64,000 nt of DNA from NCBI RefSeq assembly GCF_022267515.1, contig NZ_JAKFGB010000020.1, forward strand, positions 248,001-312,000, given 5' to 3'. Position 1 is the first letter of the stretch. Every line of letters starts with the position of its first letter. The notes under the pieces were generated by a model, which was not told the DNA's origin, searched no databases, and saw only the letters and a list, made by a program, of their open reading frames with translations. The translations under genes were made by a program, and so were the position numbers. The stretch is from Rubinisphaera margarita (GTDB taxonomy: Bacteria > Planctomycetota > Planctomycetia > Planctomycetales > Planctomycetaceae). Below, piece by piece: positions 36,530 through 45,913 of the stretch.

Positions 36530-37507
36530 ATGCTGGGATTGGTTCTGACGGCCAATGGTCTGACGGTGCAGAGGGATTTACCTGAACCTCAGCCGCTGCC
36601 GCACGAAGTCGTCCTGGACGTCAAACTGGCTGGCGTCTGCGAGACCGATCTGCAGCTGGTTCAGGGCTACATGGGATTTGAAGGAATTCCGGGTCATGAA
36701 TTCGTCGGCGTGCCGACTTCGGGACGCTATCAGGGCCAACGCGTGGCTCCGGATATCAATTGCTGCCCCACGGTCCGGTGTGATCGCTGTCCCGAGAATC
36801 GGCACCATTGTGCGGATCGAACCGTAATTGGAATCCTCGGCCGAAGCGGAGGCTTCGCAGAACGAATCGCCGTTCCGGAAGAGAATCTCTACGAGATCCC
36901 CGACAGCATTCCCGACGAGCAGGCGGTCTTCATCGAACCGCTGGCGGCCGCGTTCGAAATTCTGGAACAGATCGAGATCGCCCCGCGGACACCGGTCACC
37001 GTCCTTGGCGACGGCCGGCTCGGTTACCTGTGCTCTCAGGTGCTGGACGCGGCGGGTGGAAATGTGACCGTAATTGGGAAGCATGCGAACAAGCTGGAGC
37101 GATTCCGCGCCCGTGGGTTGACCACGATTGTCCTCGACGAACTCACCCCAGAGCGGAATGCCGAAGTTGTAGTTGACTGCACCGGATCGGAATCGGGACT
37201 GGAGCTGGCCTTGAAGCTGGTTCGTCCACGCGGAACAATTGTGATGAAGACGACAATCGCGGGCCGATACGATCTGGACATGGCTCAAATTGTCATCGAC
37301 GAATTGCGGCTGGTTGGTTCGCGGTGCGGCCCCTTTCCTCGGGCCATTGAAGCGCTGGCCAATCAGGAGATCGAAGTGGAGTCGCTGATCACGTCACGAT
37401 TCCCGCTGCAGCAGGCCGATCAGGCTCTTCAGACTGCAGCCGAGAAAGGTCAGCACAAAGTTCTGATCATCATGGACCCGAATATCGAAAGCAGGAACAC
37501 GCGATGA
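36530..37507 (+). CDS. Zinc-dependent alcohol dehydrogenase (MDR family)
   Basis: The 325-residue enzyme has the catalytic zinc ligands in GVCETDL and GHEFVG, a structural-zinc lobe with the pattern CCPTVRCDRCPENRHHC, and a Rossmann nucleotide fold around VTVLGDGRLGYLCSQVLDA (residue 165-185). It oxidises an alcohol or polyol with NAD(P), substrate unknown. ATG 36530 is chosen because a GGAAAGGA site lies upstream; an open extension to 36458 adds unmatched residues. The stop overlaps the next start by four bases, linking it to the DinB-family gene. Confidence 0.9.
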   Translation: MLGLVLTANGLTVQRDLPEPQPLPHEVVLDVKLAGVCETDLQLVQGYMGFEGIPGHEFVGVPTSGRYQGQRVAPDINCCPTVRCDRCPENRHHCADRTVIGILGRSGGFAERIAVPEENLYEIPDSIPDEQAVFIEPLAAAFEILEQIEIAPRTPVTVLGDGRLGYLCSQVLDAAGGNVTVIGKHANKLERFRARGLTTIVLDELTPERNAEVVVDCTGSESGLELALKLVRPRGTIVMKTTIAGRYDLDMAQIVIDELRLVGSRCGPFPRAIEALANQEIEVESLITSRFPLQQADQALQTAAEKGQHKVLIIMDPNIESRNTR

Positions 37508-37986
37508 AGTACGCTCACCTTCTCGAAGAATACGCCGCTGGCCCGGATCAACTCGCCGAGATGATTTCGGAGATGACCTCGGAACAGATCGACGCCCGCC
37601 CCGTTCCCGGTAAGTGGTCCACACGCGAGGTCGTCTGTCACCTGGCCGACTTCGAGCCGATCTACGCCGATCGCATCAAGCGGGTCCTCGTCGAAGACAA
37701 ACCGCTGCTCATGGGCGGCGATCCCGATACCTTCGCGGAAGGACTCGGCTACGACGTGCGAAATCTGGATAACGAACTCACGCTGATGCGAGCCGTCCGG
37801 CAGCAGATCCGTGAGATTCTCAGCAATGTCCCCGAAGAAGCGTTCCAGCGGGTCGGTCAGCACTCCCGCGACGGAGAAATCAGCATCGAAGTGCTGCTGA
37901 AACGAATCACCGGTCACATCCCGCATCACGTGGCATTGATTGAAGAGAAGAAGCGCGCCCTTGGCATCTACCCGCCGCAGCCGTGA
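37504..37986 (+). CDS. DinB-family protein
   Basis: This 160-residue four-helix protein has the DinB/YfiT pattern: PGKWSTREVVCHLADFEPIYADRI with the first metal-type histidine near residue 47, and RITGHIPHHVALIEEKK with the paired histidines near residue 135. The superfamily includes metal-dependent thiol transferases and damage-inducible proteins. The start overlaps the dehydrogenase stop (ATGA), so it is cotranscribed. It may handle a reactive product of the dehydrogenase, but that is a guess. Confidence 0.88.
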   Translation: MKYAHLLEEYAAGPDQLAEMISEMTSEQIDARPVPGKWSTREVVCHLADFEPIYADRIKRVLVEDKPLLMGGDPDTFAEGLGYDVRNLDNELTLMRAVRQQIREILSNVPEEAFQRVGQHSRDGEISIEVLLKRITGHIPHHVALIEEKKRALGIYPPQP

Positions 37987-38093
37987 TCCAGCGTTGCAAT
38001 CGACTTGAAGAGCAAGCAACCCAAGCCGGGAGGACACAGAGATTCATCTCCGTGTTGCAAATCAACAAGCGGCTTGTCTTTCGCGTCGCTCCC

Positions 38094-38147
38094 ACCGCGA
38101 GCGGTTTGCGCCATCCCGAAAGAATCTTTCGGGACCGCCCTGGCGGT
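38094..38147. repeat. Cluster of three tandem palindromes
   Basis: Three hairpins follow one another: ACCGC-GA-GCGGT (38094-38105), CCCGAAAG-AAT-CTTTCGGG (38115-38133) and ACCGCC-CT-GGCGGT (38134-38147). They sit between the convergent DinB and uridylyltransferase genes, 64-118 nt from either stop. The middle one lacks a T-run, so it is not a simple terminator; REP-like or mRNA-stabilising elements are alternatives. Confidence 0.65.
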
Positions 38148-38211
38148 GACGCACGAGCACTCCGGCAAGATTATCAACGACTGAGGAATGTCTGCGACAC
38201 CCTGAGCTCTG

Positions 38212-39618
38212 CTAGGGCTCCAGCACAATCGAGTCGCCTTCAAGCTGCTCGGGCTGAAGTTTGTCGCGAAGGTCTTCATGATCCAGAGCCACCAGCGGGC
38301 TGATCTCAATGCTTGCGTTCTCGTCGACCTTGTAGCCGGCGTCCCGCAACCAGCGATGGGCGCGGGCGTTGAGGGCGGCTTTTGACGTGGCGGGAGAGTC
38401 GTCTCCTTCGGCGTTCTTCACCGGGTTGAACTCTTCCTGACGGGACGTCTCGATGACGAGGGGATTCTGTGCGAGTGGAATCGAGTCGAAGATGAACCGC
38501 TCGAACTTGTAAGCGTTCGGCGAGTCGGCTTCTTTTTCTGAGCCGTCCGGGAGTACGTGCCCCACTTTCTTATGGGCAATATGCACTGGCAGCCGGGTTT
38601 CGCCAGTGGCGAGCCGTTCGAGCAAGTCGCGATTCATCACGTGAATCGCGATGTTGCCGGCCCAGTACTTGAGTCCACCCGAGTCATCGGTATCGCGGGA
38701 CATGTCTTCCGGCAGGTCGCTGTATTCGATAATCATCTGCGTGCCGTTCACTTCCGCCAGCACGCCGACCTTCTCCCCCGCGTCCCGCTTGGCGACGACC
38801 TTGGTGGAAATCTCGGCTTCGCGTTGCTTGTGGAATCCGAGCATGGCCGGATCGCAGATGTTGACGCAGGGATTGTCGACCTGATGGTAGTACAGATACT
38901 CGATTCCCCGCCGCTGCATTTCTTCGAACAGATTCGCCCGATGCAATGCGTTCAGCAGGCCGCCGTGGCCATCCGGGCTCATGGCGATGGAATGCTTCTC
39001 ACTGAGGAGGATCTTGCCTTCCTGGTCGTCAACGGCTGGCATCGTTCCCTGCTTGAAGAGAAAGACGTCTTCTTCCGGATAGCCGAACCAGTCGTTCTCC
39101 TTGAGGAAGTCGATTGTCTCCTGATGCGTCGCGTCGCTCGTCATGATGAAGTACGGAATGCGAACACCATGCTTCTTTGAGAGGGCGACGAGTTGCTCAA
39201 AGAAAATCCGGAACAGCGTGCGATCGGTGACCGGTCCGACCGGGAACATTCCTTTCGGATGCGGAAATCCAAGTCGGCTTCCCTGTCCGCCGGCGACGAG
39301 AATGGCTCCGACCTTGCCGGCATCAAGGATCTCATGACCGGTCTTGCGGGCTTCGACCCAGGCCTGTTCTTCACCCTGTTCAGGCAACCGAATCGCCTGC
39401 GTGAGCGGGCTGATGGCGGACGGATCGATCGACTTGCCGGAATCCTTATCGAAAGCCTGTGCGATCAGTTTCTTGAACTCGTCGAAATCGATGCTTGAGC
39501 ACTGCTCCTGCAGATGCTGCCGCTCGGAGTCGGAAAGCTCTTCCCAGTGCCGCAACAGATGATCCTGTTCATGTTTTTTCAGCTGGTCAACGACTTGTGA
39601 ATCACAGGAAACGGGCAT
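38212..39618 (-). CDS. UDP-N-acetylhexosamine pyrophosphorylase (UDPGP/UAP family)
   Basis: The 468-residue enzyme matches the eukaryotic-type UDP-N-acetylglucosamine pyrophosphorylase group. It has LVAGGQGSRLGFPHPKGMFPVG with the nucleotide-binding loop near residue 115, GHGGLLNALHRANLFEEM near 220, YHQVDNPCVNICDP near 250 and the C-terminal TSRQEEFNPVKNAEG block. It would make UDP-sugars from UTP and a sugar-1-phosphate for cell-wall or surface glycans. Most bacteria use GlmU instead. The long helical N-terminus (LKKHEQDHLLRHWEELSD) also fits the UAP family. Sugar preference is not visible. Confidence 0.88.
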   Translation of the reverse strand: MPVSCDSQVVDQLKKHEQDHLLRHWEELSDSERQHLQEQCSSIDFDEFKKLIAQAFDKDSGKSIDPSAISPLTQAIRLPEQGEEQAWVEARKTGHEILDAGKVGAILVAGGQGSRLGFPHPKGMFPVGPVTDRTLFRIFFEQLVALSKKHGVRIPYFIMTSDATHQETIDFLKENDWFGYPEEDVFLFKQGTMPAVDDQEGKILLSEKHSIAMSPDGHGGLLNALHRANLFEEMQRRGIEYLYYHQVDNPCVNICDPAMLGFHKQREAEISTKVVAKRDAGEKVGVLAEVNGTQMIIEYSDLPEDMSRDTDDSGGLKYWAGNIAIHVMNRDLLERLATGETRLPVHIAHKKVGHVLPDGSEKEADSPNAYKFERFIFDSIPLAQNPLVIETSRQEEFNPVKNAEGDDSPATSKAALNARAHRWLRDAGYKVDENASIEISPLVALDHEDLRDKLQPEQLEGDSIVLEP

Positions 39619-39811
39619 CGGTTCTTCTTTCGTTGGGACAATCTCGATGTTGCAGGTTCAGCAGACTGACCGCCGGGAAGGTCTCAGCCAGATAGATCGG
39701 GCTGTCGCAGAGCGGTCGTCCGTGCAGGTATGTGCGAAGCAGCCGAAGACGCGAAGCAGTCTCGCGGCATCAATTCGGAACGAGTCCTTATAAGGTAGTC
39801 GGCCCAGTTTG

Positions 39812-40183
39812 CTACGCAAGACCATTTGCCCGCAGCCAGAGCACGAAGCTGTAGACGACAACCGCTCCCACCACAGCCGTACCGAACAGAAGCAGCAGGC
39901 GTGCGAGGCGAAGATTCTTCGAGGCGACGATCTGGGCTATTACGCAGACGACAGCGACCGAGGCGAACTTGAAACCGACGAACCCCTTGCGGCCCCAGCG
40001 ATCAAGGAAGTATTTCGCGATCGGATTCGATTCGCGGAAGCCATCGCCCGACAGCAGAATCCATGTCATGAAGATATCGAGCGCGCTGACGAGGATGAAA
40101 ATCGTCGTCTCCGACTCCAGCGGCAACTGGTGTCGAAAGAGTTTGTGAAAGAGAGATTGATCCGAATCTCCAGATTTTTTCAC
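39812..40183 (-). CDS. DUF5658-like small membrane protein
   Basis: The 123-residue protein has three to four hydrophobic helices and the pattern SALDIFMTWILLSGDGFRESNP, where the DxxxTxxLL and ESNP parts are typical of DUF5658. A charged N-terminus (SGDSDQSLFHKLFRHQ) precedes. The function is unknown. It lies between the zinc-ribbon gene (48 nt upstream) and the UAP-type pyrophosphorylase gene (193 nt downstream) and may be cotranscribed. The 193-nt gap has no recognisable feature. Confidence 0.72.
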   Translation of the reverse strand: MKKSGDSDQSLFHKLFRHQLPLESETTIFILVSALDIFMTWILLSGDGFRESNPIAKYFLDRWGRKGFVGFKFASVAVVCVIAQIVASKNLRLARLLLLFGTAVVGAVVVYSFVLWLRANGLA

Positions 40184-40231
40184 ACGAAAATCCTGTCCGC
40201 AGACTCTGTGTTCAGATTGACCAGTCGGGTC

Positions 40232-40936
40232 TCAAAGCGTTTCATCAATGTAGAGCAACGAGCCGCAGCTGCTGCAGAACAGGACGATTCCCGTCTTGAT
40301 CTGAATCCGCTGCTGAGCCGTGAGATTCACATAGCAGTTTCCGCAGGCTCCGTTGGACACGGCCGACATCGCTTTTGCGCCGCGACTGGCGACCAAACGG
40401 CGATATTGCTGCTTCGGTTCGCTGGGCAGCAGACTCTCCAGGCTGGCGAGATGCCTCTCAAGATCCTTGATGGAATCCTGAAGGTCGCGGGATTTCGATT
40501 CGAACTGAGACCGGAAGGAATCGAGTTCTTCTTTGGCTTTGACGACCGCCTGCTCGTAATCGGCCTGTTTGGCTGTTTCGGTATCAACCCGGTCAATGAT
40601 CTCGAGAATCTCGTCTTCCAGGACGGACATGGCCATTTCGTCGGCGCGAATCTGCTCTTTGAAGATATCGAACTCTCGATTGGACGAAGCCGAGTTCAAT
40701 TTGACCTTCAGATCGACGATCTTCTTCTCCAGGGCATTCAGATCGAGCGACTTCGAATCGGCGAACATTTTCTGCCGCTTCAGTTCAGCATGATAGTCGA
40801 CCAGGTCCTGCTCCCGCTTGCGGACGATCGATTCGCGAGCTTTGATCTGAATCGGGCCTCGTTCGAGCTGTTGCCGTGCGTCCTCCAGTTGCTGGTGCGT
40901 CAGGTGCAGTTGTCTCAATGAATTGGTGGCAGGCAT
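40232..40936 (-). CDS. Coiled-coil C4 zinc-ribbon protein
   Basis: The 234-residue protein is a long coiled coil (residues 10-175, with heptads such as LEKKIVDLKVKLNSA) followed by a C-terminal zinc ribbon with two CxxC pairs (GACGNCYV and FCSSCGSL). This is the COG1579 / zf-RING_7 group, whose members bind nucleic acids or chaperone secretion components. A conserved NREFDIFKEQI stretch is typical. Function in this organism is unknown. It starts the minus-strand unit that includes DUF5658 and the UAP enzyme. Confidence 0.87.
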   Translation of the reverse strand: MPATNSLRQLHLTHQQLEDARQQLERGPIQIKARESIVRKREQDLVDYHAELKRQKMFADSKSLDLNALEKKIVDLKVKLNSASSNREFDIFKEQIRADEMAMSVLEDEILEIIDRVDTETAKQADYEQAVVKAKEELDSFRSQFESKSRDLQDSIKDLERHLASLESLLPSEPKQQYRRLVASRGAKAMSAVSNGACGNCYVNLTAQQRIQIKTGIVLFCSSCGSLLYIDETL

Positions 40937-41267
40937 GCCGCGTTAACTCCGTTCCTCTGGCTGACGGACAGATAGACAGGAATGCATGAGAATGCGTGCT
41001 GGAAGCAGACTGTGACAGCCAAAACAGCCTTTCCCGCATTGTATCGCCGGAGAGGAACCAGGGCCAACGCCAGGGGGCGGGTCTCCCAAAACCTGCCGGG
41101 ATCGCTCGACCAGAAGTTCCGTTTAACCGGTCCCGGACAGTTTTCTGACGGACCAACCCCAGGTTTGAAGGCGTGTCCGCTCGACTTCACCTTGTCCCGG
41201 AGGAATGGAACTGACAGAATACCGTGATCGTTCAACACCCGAAAACAGTGGGAACTTGCAAGAAGAG
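40937..41267. other. Divergent intergenic region, zinc-ribbon gene and phosphatase gene
   Basis: This gap of about 330 nt separates divergent genes and should hold promoters for both. I see no convincing promoter, repeat or coding frame. The phosphatase frame is open back to an ATG at 41205, where GGAGG lies only one base from the ATG, too close for normal use. Confidence 0.4.
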
Positions 41268-42101
41268 ATGGTTTTCGAAATGGATCTCGAAACAAATATT
41301 TCAGGGCCGATCGCCGTAATCGGAGATGTACACGGTCAGGTCGACAAGCTCGGAATCATTCTGGATCGCATTCAGGATGCTCCCCGTTTCGATGAACGCT
41401 GGATCGTGTTCGTGGGCGACTTCGTCGACCGTGGTCCCGAAACCCGCGAAACAATCGACATGATTCTCGAGTTCGTTGATTATCACCCGCGGACCACAGC
41501 TGTGGCGGGGAATCACGATTTCGCGATGTGCGCGTCCCTGGGTCTGATCCCCGCTCCGGAATACTCCAACTGGGCGGGACGCTGGATCGACCATTACGAT
41601 TCCGAAGCGACATTCGCCTCTTACGACGTACCCTTCGGCGACCTGAAGGCCCTGAAGGAAGCGTTGCCGGAGGCCCATCGCGATTTTCTGGCCAATCTTC
41701 CCTGGGTGGTAGAGCATCCCGACTATCTGGTCGTGCATGCCGGCCTCGATCCGCTGACGCCGACCGAGATGCAGCTGCGGATTCTGCGGCAGAAAGACTT
41801 CTCACTCAACCGGCCCCAGTGGCTGTGCGAAAAGAACTACGCCGAAGACCCCGTCCCCGACGACTGCCGCCAGACGGTCGTCTCCGGCCATGTCTGGTTT
41901 CGCGACGTCATCTTTGGCGACCGCCGCATTCTCTGCGACACCACGGGGGGCCGCGAAGGAGCATTGAGCGCCGTTCTGCTCCCTGAACGGCAAGTGCTGA
42001 CATCGAGCCGGCAGCGACGGGCTGTTTCCGCTCCTCCGCCTCAGCCGGTCGGCTACAGCCGCGAGCCGGACCAGGCCCGCAGCTGGTGGAAGTTCTGGTA
42101 A
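41268..42101 (+). CDS. PPP-type metallophosphatase
   Basis: The 277-residue enzyme carries every metal-binding block of the calcineurin-like phosphoesterases: GDVHGQVDKL, GDFVDRGPETRETI, GNHDFAM, VVHAGLDPL and SGHVWF. The spacing fits bacterial Ser/Thr phosphatase-like and diadenosine-tetraphosphatase-like proteins. The C-terminal 35 residues are Pro- and Arg-rich with three Trp near the end. ATG 41268 follows GAAGAG directly; 41280 has better spacing and 41205 is also open. Substrate is unknown; it ends 12 nt from the convergent PHP gene. Confidence 0.88.
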   Translation: MVFEMDLETNISGPIAVIGDVHGQVDKLGIILDRIQDAPRFDERWIVFVGDFVDRGPETRETIDMILEFVDYHPRTTAVAGNHDFAMCASLGLIPAPEYSNWAGRWIDHYDSEATFASYDVPFGDLKALKEALPEAHRDFLANLPWVVEHPDYLVVHAGLDPLTPTEMQLRILRQKDFSLNRPQWLCEKNYAEDPVPDDCRQTVVSGHVWFRDVIFGDRRILCDTTGGREGALSAVLLPERQVLTSSRQRRAVSAPPPQPVGYSREPDQARSWWKFW

Positions 42102-42113
42102 ACCGCGAGCCGT

Positions 42114-44687
42114 CTACTGCTGCTTCACCGGCAAGCCGTCATCCAGCACGTCGTTATTGGCGGCGAATCCATTGCCGTCGACATCGACGAAAATAGGGTT
42201 GCTGATCGCGGTGGGCTGCTGCGAGCCCCACCCGGTGCCGAGCACGGAACCGAGTTGGGAATTCTCCCCGGCGGCAACCACGACCAGATGCGTGTCTGCT
42301 GGGAATTCGTGGTTGAGTGTCTGGCGGAACTTCACAGCTCCGTCTCCGAACATGTCGGCATTCTTCTCCCGCGTCAGGTCGAGTTCGGGAACGTGCTTGC
42401 CGTTAGCGAGGACGAACACACGGTCGATGTCGAACCAGTTCGGACATTGAACGGAAATCGCCAGTGCGACTTTACCGTCTGGGCACGCGAACTCTCCACC
42501 AGGCAGAACCGGGTTGCCTTTCGATTGACCGGCTGGGCGGGCTTCAACCGTGAGGAATGGACCGTTCGACATGATCACGCAGCCCCTGGTCACCTGTTCG
42601 ACGATTTCGTCAGTCTTGATTTCGGACGGAACATCGGTCGAGCACTTCACCCAGTTTCGCAATCCGCCCGAACCATGAAAGTTGTAGTGGGCATCGGTAT
42701 TGACCACGCCGGTGAAACGGTATCCCTGGTTGAGAAGCTGGAGCCAGTTGAAGACGCGGTTACTGTTGGGGATTGCTGTCGAGCCGTCGAGATCAGCCGG
42801 AATCTTCAGCACCGCGGATGGCGGGTGGATCTCGATGCAGTCGATGTAAGGGAACGACTGTGCGTGCCCCTCGTCTTTTACGCCGTCCCCGTTCTTGTCG
42901 TAGAACAGCCAGCCGAGATCGGGATGATTCTGCTGTACCACTTTCTCACTTCGATCGTCCCAGAGTGCGACGCGTTGCAGCTGGGTTTCCGGGCTGTCGT
43001 CCGTCACGGGGGCTCCGCCATCCTGCTGGCCCGGATGATGCTTCAGCGGAAACACATTCTGATGATTGAGTGGCAGCGGTTTGCCTGTCAGTTCCATTCC
43101 CGTGCAGGTCGCCAGCAGATCTTCAATCTTCAATGTCTTGAGATGCGGCGCGTAAGTATCGATGCGGTTGTGTTCGGTGCAGGGGGCATATTCGAGATGT
43201 TCGCACAGCAGGTTGAGGACGCGACCCATCTGATGAGAAGTGTTATCCCCCGAGGGACTGCTGTGGCTGTGAAACTCGGTACTGACCCAGCCGGTTGTGT
43301 CGACAGTCCTCTCGAGTTGAGCGGTCAGACGAGTTGTTCCGTCCGCTTTCACTGCGACATCCATGAAGGCGGCGTCGAACTCCGGCCCGTGACTGATGAT
43401 CGCTTCATAGTCTCCGGCGGGAAGCAGGATGTTTTCCTTGCCACGAGGCAAATAGAGCAAGTTCTTGACCTGCCGGATTGCGGACTCCGGACCAAGATCG
43501 AGCGGCGTTGATTCGCCCCGACGTCGCAACTCGACCTTGCAGGGAAGAGGTGTGCCGTCTGCTCCGTCGACATCGATCTCAAGCGTGCCGACTTCAAGCG
43601 GAACCTCCAGGTCGATCAGAGCGCTTTCCTCACTGACTTCGAACGGATATGACGCTCCGACAGGCACACCACAGAAGGAGACTGCGAGCGCGTAGTCTCC
43701 CTGCAGCAGCTTCTGATCGATCCGTCCGCTGCCATCGGCCCAGAGCGTGCCGTAGTAGTCGCCGTCCCGCGTCAACTCCACACGAGCATTCGGAATTCGA
43801 CGCCCCCCACCGGTGATGGTGATCGTCGACGCGACCGGAGTATCGTCGTGAGTCGACGCATGAAGGTTTCTCAATGTGCATGTATTGCCCGCGACGAGCA
43901 GATTGACTTCGAGGGAATACTGCTCACCGGGCTTCAGCGTGACATCCGGCTGGCGACTCCCGCGACCGTAACGCAACACAGACGTTCGGGAATCACTGCG
44001 AGAGGTCACGGTGCGACCGGGAATCGAAACACCGTATGCCTGGCCCCAGTAGCGATCATCCGTATAAAACAGATCAGACTTCCCATTGGCCGCCTTGATG
44101 GAATCCTCTTTGCCGGCATCGTAGCGGAGATCATCGCTTAGCAGGACGTCGACCTCCGACTTGCCGGAATTGCGAAACGTCTGCCGTACGATCAGATGGG
44201 GACTGTCCGCTTCGAGCCGATACGTCACCAGCATCTCCGCACGATCTTCTGCGCCCGGCGCAATCATGGTCAACTCGATGGCCTGCTCATCCGAGAAGGT
44301 ATTGCGGTCGTCAAACTCCAGTGATTCATGAGCTGCGTTCCGAAGCCGCACGGAGCGGAACGGATATACGCGGCTGCCTGGGTAGTACGCGGTGAGCTGA
44401 TCGGCGGGATGAAGACGCGTGGTGTAGTCGATTAAACAGCCGCCGACAGCATGCGTTGTCATGTTGGCATTGCGAGTCGCGAGCGGTTGTGCGACGACGG
44501 CGACGACATGATCGTTGCGAAGAACGAAGTCGCCATGGATGGCATCGACTTCCTTGCCGTCCGGGACGACATCACCCCAGTTGTCCCCGCCGATGCGGAA
44601 GACTTCAACCGGTCCGGCCTCGATTAACTCTGTTGAAATCAGTCCGATTGCGAGGAACGCGATCGATCGAAGGAAATCCGCACGCAT
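42114..44687 (-). CDS. CehA/McbA-type PHP-domain metallohydrolase, exported
   Basis: The 857-residue protein has a signal peptide (MRADFLRSIAFLAIGL), a large beta-rich N-terminal half with Ig-like or carboxypeptidase-regulatory-like modules (about residues 25-460), then a PHP-fold metal-dependent hydrolase domain. Metal-site blocks are FHSHSSPSGDN near 472, CTEHNRIDTY near 505 and NTDAHYNFHG near 655. The CehA/McbA group includes carbamate and phosphodiester hydrolases, and many planctomycetal members are secreted with unknown substrate. It sits 12 nt from a convergent phosphatase gene. The catalytic fold is confident; the substrate is not. Confidence 0.87.
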   Translation of the reverse strand: MRADFLRSIAFLAIGLISTELIEAGPVEVFRIGGDNWGDVVPDGKEVDAIHGDFVLRNDHVVAVVAQPLATRNANMTTHAVGGCLIDYTTRLHPADQLTAYYPGSRVYPFRSVRLRNAAHESLEFDDRNTFSDEQAIELTMIAPGAEDRAEMLVTYRLEADSPHLIVRQTFRNSGKSEVDVLLSDDLRYDAGKEDSIKAANGKSDLFYTDDRYWGQAYGVSIPGRTVTSRSDSRTSVLRYGRGSRQPDVTLKPGEQYSLEVNLLVAGNTCTLRNLHASTHDDTPVASTITITGGGRRIPNARVELTRDGDYYGTLWADGSGRIDQKLLQGDYALAVSFCGVPVGASYPFEVSEESALIDLEVPLEVGTLEIDVDGADGTPLPCKVELRRRGESTPLDLGPESAIRQVKNLLYLPRGKENILLPAGDYEAIISHGPEFDAAFMDVAVKADGTTRLTAQLERTVDTTGWVSTEFHSHSSPSGDNTSHQMGRVLNLLCEHLEYAPCTEHNRIDTYAPHLKTLKIEDLLATCTGMELTGKPLPLNHQNVFPLKHHPGQQDGGAPVTDDSPETQLQRVALWDDRSEKVVQQNHPDLGWLFYDKNGDGVKDEGHAQSFPYIDCIEIHPPSAVLKIPADLDGSTAIPNSNRVFNWLQLLNQGYRFTGVVNTDAHYNFHGSGGLRNWVKCSTDVPSEIKTDEIVEQVTRGCVIMSNGPFLTVEARPAGQSKGNPVLPGGEFACPDGKVALAISVQCPNWFDIDRVFVLANGKHVPELDLTREKNADMFGDGAVKFRQTLNHEFPADTHLVVVAAGENSQLGSVLGTGWGSQQPTAISNPIFVDVDGNGFAANNDVLDDGLPVKQQ

Positions 44688-44911
44688 AGCGCTTCTCCTC
44701 GAACTCGGGGAACGCTAGGTGACCCCGGGTCGCAGTGGTTCGGTGACAACCGCCGGATGGTGAGCTTTCCCGGCAGCATGAAACTCAGGCAGGTCCGCAG
44801 GGACGCAAACACATGTCCCAGCGCTGATCTGAGGCTACTCGAACGGAACCGAATCTGCAATTGAACGCGACGTGCCAGAGTGGGCTTATGGCTCAAAAAG
44901 AAGGAGTCGTT

Positions 44912-45847
44912 TCAGGACTTCTTTTTGGTTTTCTTTTTGGTCGCGGTGCTGCTCTTGGGAGGTGCCGAAGCTTTAGAAGCGGACTTCGACGGAGCTTTGT
45001 CGCCGCCACTGCTCTTGGTGGCTTTCTTCTTCGTCGTCTTCTTGGTGGTCTTGCCGGACGAAGCTTTTTCCGCGGTTTTGCTCTTCGATTTGGCGGACGA
45101 GGATACCGCCTTCGCGGGGGCGGGTTTCACTTTGCCGTCCAGCAAATCTTTCAGACGGGCAATGGATCCCTTGAGGACATCCAGCGGATCTTCCTGAGTT
45201 GGAGCCGGCAGGCTGTTAAAGATCGGCGTGTACTCAGGGTCGTTAGCCAGTTCGTGAATCAGATGGAAGAACTGCGGCACATCGGCCTTGCGGACAGCGG
45301 CTTTGAGTTGATCGGAACCGTTGGAAACGTCGGCGTCTTCAGGCAACAGGCCCAGCCAGATGCTGCACTTGAGCAACGAAGTGTCGACCGGGACGGTATG
45401 TGTCCCCAGCGTCGTCATCATCGTGTGAGACATGACGAATGGTGTCAGCGAGCTGATCTGCTTCAGGTACTTCTCGGCTGCATCCAGGTTCTTCTTTTTG
45501 AAGTCTTCGAGGTCGTAGCTGTAGCGGCCTTCGAAGACCTGTTGCAGCGACTCCCGGACGCGCATAGCCCGCCACTCCGGCTCGGATTCTTCAACGAAGA
45601 CATGCTGAACTTCAGTGATGGAGCTGACGCGGATTTCGTTGTAGTCGAAGAACGCTTCGTGCAATCGGACGATCGTTGCCTCGGCACGCTCGTGCGTCGC
45701 GTCTTCAAGGCAGATGGCGAACAGCAGGGAGTCGAGAACGTTATGGTCCGATTTTGGAACGCGCGACCCGTACTTCTTCTTCAGCTGCGTGACGATCTGT
45801 TGACAGACTTTCGTGCGGTCAGCGGCTTTGATCCGGTTTGTTGACAT
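44912..45847 (-). CDS. HhH-GPD-like protein with histone-H1-like lysine-rich tail
   Basis: The 311-residue product has an N-terminal helical domain (about residues 20-225) resembling endonuclease III. It has HNVLDSLLFAICLEDATHERA in the position of the first helical pair, a TPFVMSHTMMTTLGTHTVPVDTSLLK segment aligned with the helix-hairpin-helix and catalytic Asp region, but no catalytic Lys and no FeS cysteine cluster. Residues 240-311 are almost only Lys, Ser, Ala and Thr (TTKKTTKKKATKSS, SKSASKASA, ATKKKTKKKS), like histone H1 and AlgP tails. It probably binds DNA or RNA non-specifically and may not cut. It follows rbfA by 66 nt on the same strand. Confidence 0.72.
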   Translation of the reverse strand: MSTNRIKAADRTKVCQQIVTQLKKKYGSRVPKSDHNVLDSLLFAICLEDATHERAEATIVRLHEAFFDYNEIRVSSITEVQHVFVEESEPEWRAMRVRESLQQVFEGRYSYDLEDFKKKNLDAAEKYLKQISSLTPFVMSHTMMTTLGTHTVPVDTSLLKCSIWLGLLPEDADVSNGSDQLKAAVRKADVPQFFHLIHELANDPEYTPIFNSLPAPTQEDPLDVLKGSIARLKDLLDGKVKPAPAKAVSSSAKSKSKTAEKASSGKTTKKTTKKKATKSSGGDKAPSKSASKASAPPKSSTATKKKTKKKS

Positions 45848-45913
45848 TATTGCAGGTCCACCTCAGTCGGTATGTGTATGATCGCTTCTGCCTGTTGAGC
45901 CAGCTCCCGGCTC

